Shown one piece after another: positions 1 to 8,538 of a DNA stretch of 64,000 nt. Source of the DNA: Pedobacter polaris (GTDB lineage: Bacteria > Bacteroidota > Bacteroidia > Sphingobacteriales > Sphingobacteriaceae); NCBI RefSeq assembly GCF_005116505.1, contig NZ_SWBR01000001.1:1403603-1467602 (forward strand), written 5' to 3'. The position numbers and the translations under genes were made by a program. The notes below the pieces were generated by a model, which worked only from the letters and a program-made list of their open reading frames with translations, was not told where the DNA came from and ran no database searches. Positions within the stretch are counted from its first letter, which is position 1. The number at the start of each line of letters is the position of its first letter.

Positions 1-2
1 AA

Positions 3-1310
3 TTTTTAAATTATTTGCCAGCGGCTTTAGCTGGATTATTTATCTCAGGTGCTACAATGGCACAAACTACCACTACAACTTCTGTTGAACCAATGAGAAC
101 TTGGTCTATAGGTGTTAATGCAGGTGTCCTAACTGGAGTATCTCCATTAGGTGGCCAAAATGATTTTTCAAATTGGAAAAATAGCTTTGGATATGGATTG
201 TATATTAAAAAGCAAATTACACCTGGTTTTTCTCTACGTTTAGATGGAAATAGAGGTCAGGTTAAAGGTGATAATTCACAACCTTATGAAGACGGAACTG
301 TAAATACAAGTCCAATTAGTGCTTACTCTACAGATTTAAATTATTCAGCTAGCTTAAGTGCGGTTGCCAATTTATTTAATTGGAGCATGTTTAAACAACA
401 AAACAATGCTCAGCTTTATGTTTCTGCAGGTGGTGGTTTTGTAAACTATACACCAACTGTTACTACAGCAGCTAATGTTAGCACAGAAATGCCAACAAAA
501 AATAAGATGATTATTCCTGTTGGTTTAGGTGCTAAGTTTCGTTTAGCAGAAGCTATTAATTTAGATTTAGGCTGGACAATTAGCTTTGTTGATAATGACC
601 AATTTGATGGTTATGCAAGAGGATCTAACGATAAATATAACTATGGTTATGCGGGCTTAGAGTTTGCGTTAGGTAAGGGAAAACAATTGGCTTTCTTTAG
701 TCCAACTGCTGCAACTTATGACGAAGCTATCGCTGCTAAAAATATAGCAAACGGTTTAAAATCTGATTTAGATGCCCAAAAAGCAGAAAATGCTAGATTA
801 CGTTCAGATATGGATGGCTTGTTAAAAGATAGCGATGGTGATGGTGTTGCTGATAAATTAGATAAATGTGCCGGAACCCCTGCAGGTACTGTAGTAGATG
901 GTGCTGGTTGTCCTTTAAAAGTTCCTGCACCACAAGTAACAGAAAGAGTAATAGTTACTGAAGCAGATCGTAAAGTTGTTGCTGATGCGATTAAAAACTT
1001 AGAATTTGATTTGGGTAAAGCAACAATCCGTTCTAAATCTTATGCTACTTTAAATAGAGTTGCTGCATTATTAATGGAGAAAAACTTTAGCTTAAAATTG
1101 GCTGGTCACACAGATAACACAGGTTCTGATGAATTGAACATGCGTTTATCTAAAGACAGAGCAGAATCAGTTAAATCTTATTTAGTGTCTCAAGGTGCCA
1201 ATGCAAGTAGAGTTGAAGCAACAGGTTATGGTGAAAGCCAACCAATTGCAACAAACAATACCGCAGCTGGTCGTCAACAAAATAGAAGAGTAGAATTTAC
1301 TTTATACTAG
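3..1310 (+). CDS. OmpA family outer membrane protein, 5' partial
   Basis: Outer membrane beta-barrel anchored to peptidoglycan. The frame is open to the left edge and reads through a signal-peptide core (LPAALAGLFISGATMAQ), so the true start lies outside the window and the TTG at 15 is internal. Counting from that TTG: barrel residues about 25-220 with alternating aromatic strands, a coiled-coil-like stretch about 235-265, a thrombospondin type 3 calcium repeat from D272 (DSDGDGVADKLDKC), then a C-terminal OmpA domain about 320-431. The peptidoglycan-binding Asp and Arg of the family are present as D367 (GHTDNTG) and R382 (LSKDRA), with the usual 15-residue spacing. The last residue is aromatic, as in many barrel proteins. 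A strong terminator follows. The family call is firm; the exact role (structural porin or adhesin) is open. Confidence 0.93.
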   Translation, partial: FLNYLPAALAGLFISGATMAQTTTTTSVEPMRTWSIGVNAGVLTGVSPLGGQNDFSNWKNSFGYGLYIKKQITPGFSLRLDGNRGQVKGDNSQPYEDGTVNTSPISAYSTDLNYSASLSAVANLFNWSMFKQQNNAQLYVSAGGGFVNYTPTVTTAANVSTEMPTKNKMIIPVGLGAKFRLAEAINLDLGWTISFVDNDQFDGYARGSNDKYNYGYAGLEFALGKGKQLAFFSPTAATYDEAIAAKNIANGLKSDLDAQKAENARLRSDMDGLLKDSDGDGVADKLDKCAGTPAGTVVDGAGCPLKVPAPQVTERVIVTEADRKVVADAIKNLEFDLGKATIRSKSYATLNRVAALLMEKNFSLKLAGHTDNTGSDELNMRLSKDRAESVKSYLVSQGANASRVEATGYGESQPIATNNTAAGRQQNRRVEFTLY

Positions 1311-1330
1311 TAAAAAACTAAGTCTTAAAA

Positions 1331-1361
1331 AAAGCGTCCCGATTTTCCGGGACGCTTTTTT
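1331..1361 (+). terminator. Rho-independent terminator after the OmpA gene
   Basis: A perfect 9-bp GC-rich stem (AGCGTCCCG at 1333-1341 with CGGGACGCT at 1348-1356) and a six-base loop are followed by a T run. It lies about 20 bases after the OmpA stop. Confidence 0.9.
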
Positions 1362-1379
1362 ATTTATTATTGTAACTTT

Positions 1380-1410
1380 TTTGTGGCGAAATGTTTTTTT
1401 TGTATGTTTG
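1380..1410 (+). promoter_or_regulatory. Consensus Bacteroidota promoter
   Basis: TTTG at 1380-1383 and TATGTTTG at 1403-1410 are separated by 19 bases. This matches the known Bacteroidota primary-sigma consensus TTTG-N19-TAnnTTTG. Transcription would begin roughly at 1416-1420, only about ten bases before the ATG at 1430, so a transcript through 1430-1660 is expected whether or not it is translated. Confidence 0.6.
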
Positions 1411-1429
1411 GTTTACCTAACCTATCTAA

Positions 1430-1660
1430 ATGAAAAACATGTTATACCACCTTTTGCAGGGCACACCGATTGCCATATCGACTTTATCGGTAAATACCCA
1501 AAAAATATTTTTAAGGTTAAATCAAGTTGTTAAGCATGGCTTATTAACACGCAATCAGCGAAATCAAATTTTCGCCTGGATGAAATCAGCAGTAATAGGC
1601 ATAATACGTCTTAAGTCCAATTGGCCTGAGGCGCACTTTTATCATCTTAAAACGGGATAA
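1430..1660 (+). CDS. Small hypothetical protein (76 aa), weakly supported
   Basis: I do not recognise this ORF. It encodes a basic 76-residue product with no signal peptide or clear membrane segment. The case for it is positional: a consensus promoter (1380-1410) sits immediately upstream, and its leader (ACCTAACC, then ATCTA, then ATGAAAA) recurs before a second mini-ORF at 2385. Against it, the composition is not strongly protein-like and no Shine-Dalgarno is visible, so the transcript could instead be a small RNA. The rest of 1661-1810 shows only an 8-bp hairpin (AACTTGTT / AACAAGTT, 1752-1771) ahead of the sigma factor gene. Confidence 0.3.
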   Translation: MKNMLYHLLQGTPIAISTLSVNTQKIFLRLNQVVKHGLLTRNQRNQIFAWMKSAVIGIIRLKSNWPEAHFYHLKTG

Positions 1661-1810
1661 CATATTCTTATAGTTTCTTGAAGTACCATGCTTTATAAAT
1701 CCATTCTATGTGATTTAGTGAAGGAGTGTGTTCTTTTTGCACTGTCATTTCAACTTGTTTTTTAACAAGTTCCATCCCGTTTATCATAAAATTAAGCCTT
1801 GCGTATTACT

Positions 1811-2311
1811 ATGACATTTCATTCTATTGATCTGCTCTTTCGAATCTATTATAAGCCGCTTTGTAAGTTTGCACAGCAATTGATATCAGATGTTGAATTA
1901 GCTAAAGATTTAGTACAAGATGCCTTTATTGCCTACTGGAATAATAAAGAATCAATAGCTGATCATGAGATCGCTATTAAAAATTTCTTATACTCATCCA
2001 TTAGGTATGCCTGCTACAATATTTCACGACATGTTAAGGTTCAGGAACGCTATTTCAAAATTCATCAGGCCGCTCTCTATGAAGATTCTTTATTGCTTCA
2101 AGATATGATAAGGGCAGAACAACTGGAAGCCATCTATAGGTTAATTAATACTTTGCCTAAAGCCTGTATGCATATTTTTTATCTTGGATATGTAGAAGAC
2201 CTGAGTAACACAGACATCGCAAAAAAATTAGGTATTAGCATTAATACCGTTAAAACGCAAAAAAGAAGAGGTTTAAAAATGATAAGGGAAAAAATAAATG
2301 ATTTATTTTAA
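1811..2311 (+). CDS. ECF RNA polymerase sigma factor (Bacteroidota-type)
   Basis: Extracytoplasmic-function sigma-70 factor that would direct RNA polymerase to a small regulon. Region 2 is visible as an acidic helix with LVQDAFIAYWNN at about residues 34-45. Region 4 is a helix-turn-helix at about 135-160 (LSNTDIAKKLGISINTVKTQ). The 166-residue length is normal. I start at ATG 1811; the frame also allows TTG at 1799, which would add four residues without visible support. No FecR-type anti-sigma factor or SusC/SusD pair follows, which is the commonest partner arrangement in this phylum, so its signal is unknown. The next gene is a secreted protease about 390 bases downstream. Confidence 0.88.
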   Translation: MTFHSIDLLFRIYYKPLCKFAQQLISDVELAKDLVQDAFIAYWNNKESIADHEIAIKNFLYSSIRYACYNISRHVKVQERYFKIHQAALYEDSLLLQDMIRAEQLEAIYRLINTLPKACMHIFYLGYVEDLSNTDIAKKLGISINTVKTQKRRGLKMIREKINDLF

Positions 2312-2704
2312 AAAAGAGAAATCCTTGTCACCCCATATCATACTTTAGGTTTCTTTACTTTAATTCACACCTAACCATCTACCTATGAAAATTGTACCTA
2401 CTATTAAAACAAAAGAAGACATCCCAAGATCCTTTGGCGTAATTTTCTTTTCCACCTGATCAGCCTATACTTTTTTAACGAGCTGACCACAATTACATGA
2501 TGTGTTGTTGGTCCTTTCTAGTGTATTGTTTAGTTTTTGATTTTTAATACTACTAAATCTATATTATATGTTGTTTAACTATGTTTTGTCCTTAAAAAGG
2601 ATGAGGATACCTATTGCTGCAGTTTTCTGAAGTGAGGTGCCTTTTATTTAAATAAATGCCGTGCATTTATAAGTCTAATTATTATTTAAAATTAAAACTA
2701 AATT
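2312..2704 (+). other. Intergenic stretch with a 24-codon mini-ORF
   Basis: This 393-base gap holds a possible mini-ORF at 2385-2459 (begins MKIVPTIKTK, ends FGVIFFST). Its leader resembles that of the ORF at 1430: CCTAACC, then ATCTA, then ATGAAAA. No consensus promoter directly precedes it (only an imperfect TACTTTAA). I see no terminator or repeat in the rest. Coding status is uncertain. Confidence 0.25.
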
Positions 2705-3487
2705 ATGAAAAACCTAAGAACCCTGATGTTATTGATCGCTTTTGTAGCGGTAATTTCTTCATGTAAAAAAGACAAAATTGTAGACGGAGTTTCAGAACCA
2801 GAAACCACAATGAGTACTGAAGATGCACCTAATTATAATATGTGCACCATACTAAGTCCAGATGGTACCACCCCTAGAGGTGCCACTATTAAAGCTAAAC
2901 AATGGCCAAATAGATCTATTATTAAAGTAAGCTTAAATGGTTCTACATTAGCCATCCGCAATAAAGTGATCCAGTATGCAAGTGAATGGGAAAAATATGC
3001 AAATATCGATTTTCAGTTTGTAACCAATGATAGAACTGCTCCAATTAGAGTAAGTTTTGGTGCTACTGGACACTGGTCTTATATGGGTACCGATGCTAAA
3101 TTAATAAGCTCGAGAAATCCAACGATGAATTTACAGTTTACCAATGCAAATACCGATGAGGATATCCGCCGTGTAGCTACTCATGAATTTGGACATGCAT
3201 TGGGTATGATCCATGAACATCAGCATCCTAATGTAAATATTCCTTGGGATAAACCATTGGTTTATGATTATTATGCAAGAACACAAGGTTGGGATAAAGC
3301 AAAGGTTGACAATAATCTTTTTGCTACCTATACCCAAGCACAGACTAATTTTAGCGCGTATGACCCAACTTCGATCATGCATTATCCTGTAGAAGAAGAA
3401 TTGACAATAGGTGCTTATGCGGTGGGATGGAATACTGATCTTTCGGCAACAGACAAAGCTTTTATTGCAGCAGTTTATCCAAGATAA
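2705..3487 (+). CDS. Astacin-like (M12A) zinc metalloprotease lipoprotein
   Basis: Secreted zinc endopeptidase, probably lipid-anchored. The N-terminus is a lipoprotein signal ending in SSC at Cys20, followed by KKD. The metzincin zinc site HExxHxxGxxHE is complete (H160, E161, H164, G167, H170, E171), and the astacin-type Met-turn is seen as SIMHYP with M225 and Y227. At 260 residues there is room for a short N-terminal segment and one catalytic domain but no CUB or EGF modules. Related bacterial enzymes include flavastacin. It lies alone after an ECF sigma gene and is closed by a strong terminator, so it is probably monocistronic. Substrate unknown. Confidence 0.9.
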   Translation: MKNLRTLMLLIAFVAVISSCKKDKIVDGVSEPETTMSTEDAPNYNMCTILSPDGTTPRGATIKAKQWPNRSIIKVSLNGSTLAIRNKVIQYASEWEKYANIDFQFVTNDRTAPIRVSFGATGHWSYMGTDAKLISSRNPTMNLQFTNANTDEDIRRVATHEFGHALGMIHEHQHPNVNIPWDKPLVYDYYARTQGWDKAKVDNNLFATYTQAQTNFSAYDPTSIMHYPVEEELTIGAYAVGWNTDLSATDKAFIAAVYPR

Positions 3488-3496
3488 AATAAATGT

Positions 3497-3545
3497 AGTT
3501 ATTATCGGGGGCAAGCGAACTTGCGTTTGTCCCCTGATAACTTTT
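3497..3545 (+). terminator. Terminator after the astacin-like protease gene
   Basis: A long imperfect stem pairs GTTATTATCGGGGG (3497-3510) with TCCCCTGATAAC (3529-3540), followed by a T-rich run. It sits 10 bases after the stop. The remaining 3546-3789 contains nothing I can identify. Confidence 0.8.
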
Positions 3546-3789
3546 TACTATTCCTTTTAGTTGATGGTTGGGCTTACATCTATAACCCACATCAGAAATA
3601 TTCATTTTGATTCTTTTTAAAGATTTGGTGTAACTCGGCCGATCGGCAACCCATTTTGCTTTTTAAAGTAAATATCTTCCTGTCCTAATTAAATAAAGGT
3701 ATTTTTTCATTGTAATATCTCCTGCAAAACATAATTAATGTCGGCTTTTGCACACAATAATCATCTTGATAAAATATTTTAATTTTCTA

Positions 3790-3820
3790 TTTGCTTTCTA
3801 AATATTAATTATTAAATTTG
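3790..3820 (+). promoter_or_regulatory. Promoter of the marR-fad operon
   Basis: TTTG at 3790-3793 and TAAATTTG at 3813-3820 with a 19-base spacer form an exact Bacteroidota promoter. The ATG of the MarR gene is 20 bases beyond the -7 box. The short leader contains GCAAGCATAG-type sequence that could be an operator, but no clear palindrome. Confidence 0.65.
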
Positions 3821-3840
3821 TTATGCAAGCATAGTAATTA

Positions 3841-4299
3841 ATGAAGCAGAAAGAAACAGTAGATTATTTTTTAAAGGTGGTTTGGCAAAATGTCTCAAAC
3901 ACCTACAACCAAATTGCAAGTGGTTTTGGTATTACGCAAGCTATTGGCTACGTTTTAATCAATATTGAGGCCGAAGGAACAGCTGTGTCTGCTTTAGCAG
4001 CCCTGCTTGGCGTAAAGGCAACTAGCTTATCGAGAATGTTAAACAACATGGAAGAGTTGGGTTTAATTTATCGTGAAACTTCTACCGGAGATAAAAGATC
4101 TGTAAAAGTATTTTTAACACCATTTGGAATAGAAAAAAGAAAATTGGCCAGTAATGTAGTTATTAAGTTTAATGAATACCTGAATGCAAAACTAAGTGCC
4201 AAAGAAAAAGAGCAATTGATTTTAACCTTAGATAAAGTAAACCAACTTACACTGGCCTACGCCCCTATAAAAGATCATGATGAACAAAAAAATAAATAA
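3841..4299 (+). CDS. MarR family transcriptional regulator
   Basis: A 152-residue winged-helix regulator of the MarR type. The recognition region is at about residues 50-80 (VSALAALLGVKATSLSRMLNNMEELGLI), followed by the beta wing with the typical D-R-S/K pattern (TGDKRSVKVFLT). N- and C-terminal helices form the dimer interface. It is the first gene of the beta-oxidation operon and overlaps the next gene by 23 bases, so it is co-transcribed and probably translationally coupled. I infer that it represses its own operon and releases on binding an acyl-CoA or fatty acid; the ligand is not shown by the sequence. Confidence 0.9.
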   Translation: MKQKETVDYFLKVVWQNVSNTYNQIASGFGITQAIGYVLINIEAEGTAVSALAALLGVKATSLSRMLNNMEELGLIYRETSTGDKRSVKVFLTPFGIEKRKLASNVVIKFNEYLNAKLSAKEKEQLILTLDKVNQLTLAYAPIKDHDEQKNK

Positions 4300-6685
4300 A
4301 GTAGCAGTATTAGGCTCGGGTATTATGGGTTCTCGTATTGCTTGCCACTTCGCTAATATTGGCGTAGAGGTTTTGCTTTTAGATATAGCGCCAAAAGAAT
4401 TAAATGCTGAAGAACAGGTAAAAGGATTGACTTTAACGCATCCAGCAGTTAAAAATCGTATTGTAAATACGGCTTTGCAAACAACTGTAAAAACTAATCC
4501 ATCACCAATTTACTCGCAAAGTGTTTTAAAAAGAATTAGCACAGGTAATTTTGAAGATGATATGTCTAAAATTGCCAATTACGACTGGATTATTGAAGTT
4601 GTAGTAGAAAATTTAGACATCAAGAAAAAAGTATTTGAACAAGTAGAACAATTCCGTAAACCTGGTACTCTGGTAACTTCAAATACATCTGGTATTCCAA
4701 TACACATGATGGCCGAAGGTAGAAGTGATGATTTTAAAGCTAACTTCTGCGGAACACACTTTTTCAATCCACCTCGTTATTTGAGGCTGTTAGAAATCAT
4801 TCCAACACCAGCTACAAATCCTGATATAGTAGATTTCTTAATGCACTATGGTGATAAATTTTTAGGTAAAACAACCGTACTATGTAAAGATACACCTGCA
4901 TTTATTGCCAATAGAGTTGGCGTTTACTCTATCATGGCTTTACTACATTTGGTAGAAAAAATGGATTTAACGGTTGAGGAAGTAGATAAGTTTACTGGTC
5001 CAGCATTAGGCAGGCCAAAATCTGCTACTTTCCGTACTACTGATGTGGTAGGTTTAGATACCATGATTAAAGTATCAAAAGGCTTATACGATAACTGTCC
5101 TGATGATAAAGCACACGATTTGTTCAAGCTTCCTGAATATGTTCAGAAAATGGAAGCTAACAATTGGTTGGGCGATAAAACCAAACAAGGATTTTATAAA
5201 AAGACAAAAACTGCCGAAGGCAAAACAGAAATACTGGCACTTGATTTAAAAACACTAGAATATCGTCCGCAAGAGAAAGTTAAATCTGCCACTTTAGAAA
5301 TGACTAAAACCATTGAAAAAGTTGCGGATAGAATGAAAGTATTTGCAACCGGTAAGGATAAAGCAGCTGAGCTATTTAGAGCTTCTTTCTTTGGTTTGTT
5401 CGAATATGTTTCAGATCGTATTCCTGAAATTTCTGATGAATTGTATCGTATTGACGATGCAATGAGAGCAGGTTTTGGTTGGGATTTAGGTCCGTTTGAA
5501 GTTTGGGATGCAGTGGGTATTCAAGCTTCGCTAGATGGGATGAAACAATATGGCCACACACCAGCAGCTTGGGTAACAGAGCTATTGGCTGCAGGATATA
5601 CTTCATTTTATAAAATAGAAGATGGTATAAAGAAATACTATGATATTCCTTCTAAAAGCTATAAAGCAATTCCTGGTGCTGATGAATTTATCATCCTTGA
5701 TAATTTAAGAGCAAATAAAGTACTTTGGAAAAACGGCGGTGCATCAATTATCGATTTAGGCGATGGTATCATCAATGTAGAATTTCATTCTAAAATGAAT
5801 ACCATTGGTGGAGATACACTAGCAGCAATCAATAAAGCTATTGATATGGCCGAAAAGGATTACCGAGGTGTAGTAATTGGAAACGATGGGGCAAATTTCT
5901 CAGCTGGTGCCAATGTAGGGATGATTTTTATGATGGCAGTAGAGCAAGAATGGGAAGAGTTAAATATGGCTGTTCGTTTGTTCCAAAATACATCAATGAG
6001 AATTCGATATTCATCAATTCCGGTGGTAGTTGCCCCTCATAATTTAACTTTAGGTGGTGGTTGTGAGTTTAGTTTACACGCAGATTTTGTGCAGTTAAAT
6101 GCAGAAACTTATATGGGCTTGGTAGAATTTGGTGTTGGTGTTATCCCTGGTGGTGGAGGAAGTAAGGAGTTTGCTTTGCGTGCATCTGATGAATATAAAG
6201 CCGACCAAATTGTGCAGAACACCATGAAAGATCGTTTCTTAACCATAGGAATGGCAAAAGTTTCTACATCAGCTGTTGAGGCGTTTGAATTAGGTTATTT
6301 ACAAAAGGATAAATTCGCAATCAGCATGAACCGAAGTCGTTTAATCGCCGATGCCAAAGCAAAAGCAATTGAATTAGCAGACGCCGGTTATACTAAACCT
6401 ATTCAACGTAAAGACATTAAGGTTTTAGGTAAGCAAGGTTTAGGAATCGTTTATGCAGGCGCAAATACCATGTATTCTGGCAATTACATTTCAGAACATG
6501 ATAAAAAAATCTCTGAAAAACTAGGTTGGGTAATGTGCGGTGGAGATTTATCTTCACCAACAGAAGTTACAGAACAATACCTTTTAGATTTAGAGAGAGA
6601 AGCCTTTTTATCACTATGCGGAGAAAGAAAGACACTTGAAAGAATTCAGTCGATAGTTACAAAAGGCAAGCCACTTAGAAATTAG
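4277..6685 (+). CDS. fadN: 3-hydroxyacyl-CoA dehydrogenase / enoyl-CoA hydratase (FadN-type)
   Basis: Bifunctional beta-oxidation enzyme: hydrates trans-2-enoyl-CoA and oxidises L-3-hydroxyacyl-CoA with NAD. The dehydrogenase half comes first, with Rossmann motif GSGIMG (G13, G15, G18) and the catalytic His in GTHFFNPP (H161). The crotonase half is C-terminal (about 490-690), with E597 (GGGCEF) and E617 (VEFGVG) spaced 20 apart as in crotonase, plus the PGGGG loop. This order is the reverse of E. coli FadB and matches B. subtilis FadN (YusL); the 802-residue length also fits. It overlaps marR and is followed by thiolase and acyl-CoA dehydrogenase genes. Confidence 0.93.
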   Translation: MMNKKINKVAVLGSGIMGSRIACHFANIGVEVLLLDIAPKELNAEEQVKGLTLTHPAVKNRIVNTALQTTVKTNPSPIYSQSVLKRISTGNFEDDMSKIANYDWIIEVVVENLDIKKKVFEQVEQFRKPGTLVTSNTSGIPIHMMAEGRSDDFKANFCGTHFFNPPRYLRLLEIIPTPATNPDIVDFLMHYGDKFLGKTTVLCKDTPAFIANRVGVYSIMALLHLVEKMDLTVEEVDKFTGPALGRPKSATFRTTDVVGLDTMIKVSKGLYDNCPDDKAHDLFKLPEYVQKMEANNWLGDKTKQGFYKKTKTAEGKTEILALDLKTLEYRPQEKVKSATLEMTKTIEKVADRMKVFATGKDKAAELFRASFFGLFEYVSDRIPEISDELYRIDDAMRAGFGWDLGPFEVWDAVGIQASLDGMKQYGHTPAAWVTELLAAGYTSFYKIEDGIKKYYDIPSKSYKAIPGADEFIILDNLRANKVLWKNGGASIIDLGDGIINVEFHSKMNTIGGDTLAAINKAIDMAEKDYRGVVIGNDGANFSAGANVGMIFMMAVEQEWEELNMAVRLFQNTSMRIRYSSIPVVVAPHNLTLGGGCEFSLHADFVQLNAETYMGLVEFGVGVIPGGGGSKEFALRASDEYKADQIVQNTMKDRFLTIGMAKVSTSAVEAFELGYLQKDKFAISMNRSRLIADAKAKAIELADAGYTKPIQRKDIKVLGKQGLGIVYAGANTMYSGNYISEHDKKISEKLGWVMCGGDLSSPTEVTEQYLLDLEREAFLSLCGERKTLERIQSIVTKGKPLRN

Positions 6686-6701
6686 ATGTGCTTAACCGTC
6701 T

Positions 6702-6776
6702 CGTCATTGCGTGGCACGAAGCAATCCCTTTAGGGTTTTATTTCGCTTTAAGATTGCTTCGTGCCTCGCAATGACG
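6702..6776. repeat. Dispersed palindromic repeat, GTCATTGCG family
   Basis: Two 25-base arms (6702-6726 and 6752-6776) match as an inverted repeat with one mismatch. The left arm begins CGTCATTGCG and the right arm ends CGCAATGACG, around an AT-rich centre. It lies between fadN and fadA and shares the GTCATT...AATGAC ends with the elements at 19975 and 21857. It could act as an attenuator or mRNA-stabilising hairpin. Confidence 0.85.
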
Positions 6777-6846
6777 GCAAGATGTATAAATAACGATAAG
6801 TTAAAGATAATATGGGCTTAATTGCCTAAGAAATAATATCAAAAAT

Positions 6847-8025
6847 ATGCAAGAAGCTTATATTATAGCCGGTTTAAGGACGGCAGTGGGGAAGGCTCCC
6901 CGAGGTGTATTTCGTTTTACAAGAGCTGATGAATTGGCGGCAAATGTAATTAGGGAGTTAGTGGCTTCGGTTCCGAATTTGGATAAGGAGCAAATTGATG
7001 ATGTGATAGTTGGTAATGCAACTCCTGAAGCAGAGCAAGGTTTAAACATTGCCCGTATGATCAGCTTAATGGGCTTGGATACTGATAAAGTTCCTGGAGT
7101 AACCATTAACCGTTATTGCGCATCTGGTTTAGATACCATTGCAACAGCAGTGGCGAAAATTAAAGCTGGTATGGCCGATTGTATTGTTGCTGGAGGTGTA
7201 GAGGTGATGTCGGGCATGCCATTTGGTGGTTGGAAATTAGTTCCAAACCCAGAGGTGGCTAAAACCAATCCAGATTGGTATTGGGGAATGGGCCTAACTG
7301 CAGAAGCCGTAGCTGCAGAATACAACGTAAATAGAGAAGACCAAGATGAGTTTTCATTTAACTCTCATAAAAAAGCGGTTGAAGCAATTAAAAATGGCCA
7401 TCTAAAAGCTGGCGTTTTACCCATTACGGTAAACGAAAACTTTTTAGATGCGAATATGAAGAAACAAACTCGTTCTTATGTGGTAGATACAGATGAAGGT
7501 CCGAGGGCTGACACAACTGTAGCGGCTTTGGCTAAATTGAAACCAGTTTTTGCAGCAAATGGCTGTATTACGGCTGGTAATTCCTCGCAAACGTCAGACG
7601 GTGCTGCATTTGTTTTAGTTGTTTCTGAAAAGAAAATGAAAGAGTTGGGTGCTGAGCCAATTGCTCGTTTGGTAAGTTATGGTGTAGCAGGCGTTCCACC
7701 ACGTATCATGGGAATTGGGCCAATTGAAGCTATTCCAAAAGCATTAAAACAAGCAGGTTTAAAACAAGATGACATTGATTTAATTGAATTAAATGAAGCC
7801 TTTGCATCACAATCATTAGCAATTATCAGAACATTAGGTTTAGACCAAAGTAAAATCAATGTAAATGGTGGAGCGATTGCATTAGGGCATCCACTAGGAT
7901 GTACTGGAGCTAAACTATCTGTACAAATATTTAATGAATTAAAAAGACAAAATAAAAAATACGGAATGGTAACGATGTGCGTGGGAACAGGGCAAGGAGC
8001 AGCAGGGATATTTGAGGTGTTTTAG
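6847..8025 (+). CDS. fadA: Acetyl-CoA acyltransferase (3-ketoacyl-CoA thiolase)
   Basis: Thiolase performing the last step of beta-oxidation, releasing acetyl-CoA from 3-ketoacyl-CoA. The 392-residue length is standard. The catalytic set is complete: nucleophile C91 in NRYCASGL, H348 in GHPLGCTGA, and C378 in MCVGTGQG; ELNEAFA precedes the active-site His. It is the FadA partner of the preceding multifunctional enzyme, as in B. subtilis fadNAE. The 161-base gap to fadN contains a palindromic repeat, so differential mRNA stability between the two is possible. Confidence 0.95.
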   Translation: MQEAYIIAGLRTAVGKAPRGVFRFTRADELAANVIRELVASVPNLDKEQIDDVIVGNATPEAEQGLNIARMISLMGLDTDKVPGVTINRYCASGLDTIATAVAKIKAGMADCIVAGGVEVMSGMPFGGWKLVPNPEVAKTNPDWYWGMGLTAEAVAAEYNVNREDQDEFSFNSHKKAVEAIKNGHLKAGVLPITVNENFLDANMKKQTRSYVVDTDEGPRADTTVAALAKLKPVFAANGCITAGNSSQTSDGAAFVLVVSEKKMKELGAEPIARLVSYGVAGVPPRIMGIGPIEAIPKALKQAGLKQDDIDLIELNEAFASQSLAIIRTLGLDQSKINVNGGAIALGHPLGCTGAKLSVQIFNELKRQNKKYGMVTMCVGTGQGAAGIFEVF

Positions 8026-8130
8026 TATCAATATATGAGTATAAAGTATCAAGGCCGTATAATGAGCAAAACAAACAATTAGAATAAGTGATAATAAAGA
8101 TATTGAGAGTTTGGGTTTTAGAGTATATCC

Positions 8131-8156
8131 TCGATACTTGTTACTCGATACTTTTT
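8131..8156. repeat. TCGATACTTG short repeat, left copy
   Basis: TCGATACTTG followed by TTACTCGATACT lies directly upstream of the four-helix-bundle gene. A near copy follows the gene at 8539-8567, so the gene is bracketed. Related GTATC/AGTATCAAG words also occur in 8025-8060. Confidence 0.7.
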
Positions 8157-8160
8157 AAAT

Positions 8161-8517
8161 ATGCATAATTTCAAAGATTTAAAAGTTTGGCAAAAAGCTA
8201 TTGACTTGGCAGTTGATATTTACAGAGCAATGGCATTATTGCCGACAAATGAGAAATATGGCTTGGTTTCACAGATGAAAAGATGTTCGGTTTCAATATC
8301 TTCAAATATAGCAGAAGGAGCAGGGAGAGGAAGTGATGCACAATTCAAGCATTTTTTAAACATAAGCCAAGGTTCTGCATTTGAGTTAGAAACTCAGCTT
8401 ATCATTTCAAATAAATTAGAATTATTAGATGGTGATTTAACTAAAATTCTTGTTGATCAAACAACAGAAATTCAGAAAATGATTTATTCTTTAGAGAGAA
8501 AATTAACTAGAAATTAA
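8161..8517 (+). CDS. Four-helix bundle protein (23S rRNA IVP / TIGR02436 family)
   Basis: A 118-residue all-helical protein of the family first found in 23S rRNA intervening sequences (TIGR02436, formerly called S23). Diagnostic pieces are the N-terminal FKDLKVWQKAIDLA, the central MKRCSVSISSNIAEGAGRGS and the helix beginning FKHFLNISQGSAFELETQL. Function is unknown; small basic four-helix proteins of this type form pentamers and have been suggested to bind nucleic acid. It interrupts the fadA-fadE pair and is flanked on both sides by TCGATACTTG repeats, which points to insertion into the operon rather than a role in beta-oxidation. Confidence 0.88.
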   Translation: MHNFKDLKVWQKAIDLAVDIYRAMALLPTNEKYGLVSQMKRCSVSISSNIAEGAGRGSDAQFKHFLNISQGSAFELETQLIISNKLELLDGDLTKILVDQTTEIQKMIYSLERKLTRN

Positions 8518-8538
8518 ACTTAGCGATTGTTGAGTGTC

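Noticed and set aside
3131..3514. A 127-codon minus-strand frame antisense to the astacin-like protease.
   Set aside because: The sense gene has a complete catalytic motif; the antisense product is Cys/Ile-rich without domain features and spans the terminator.
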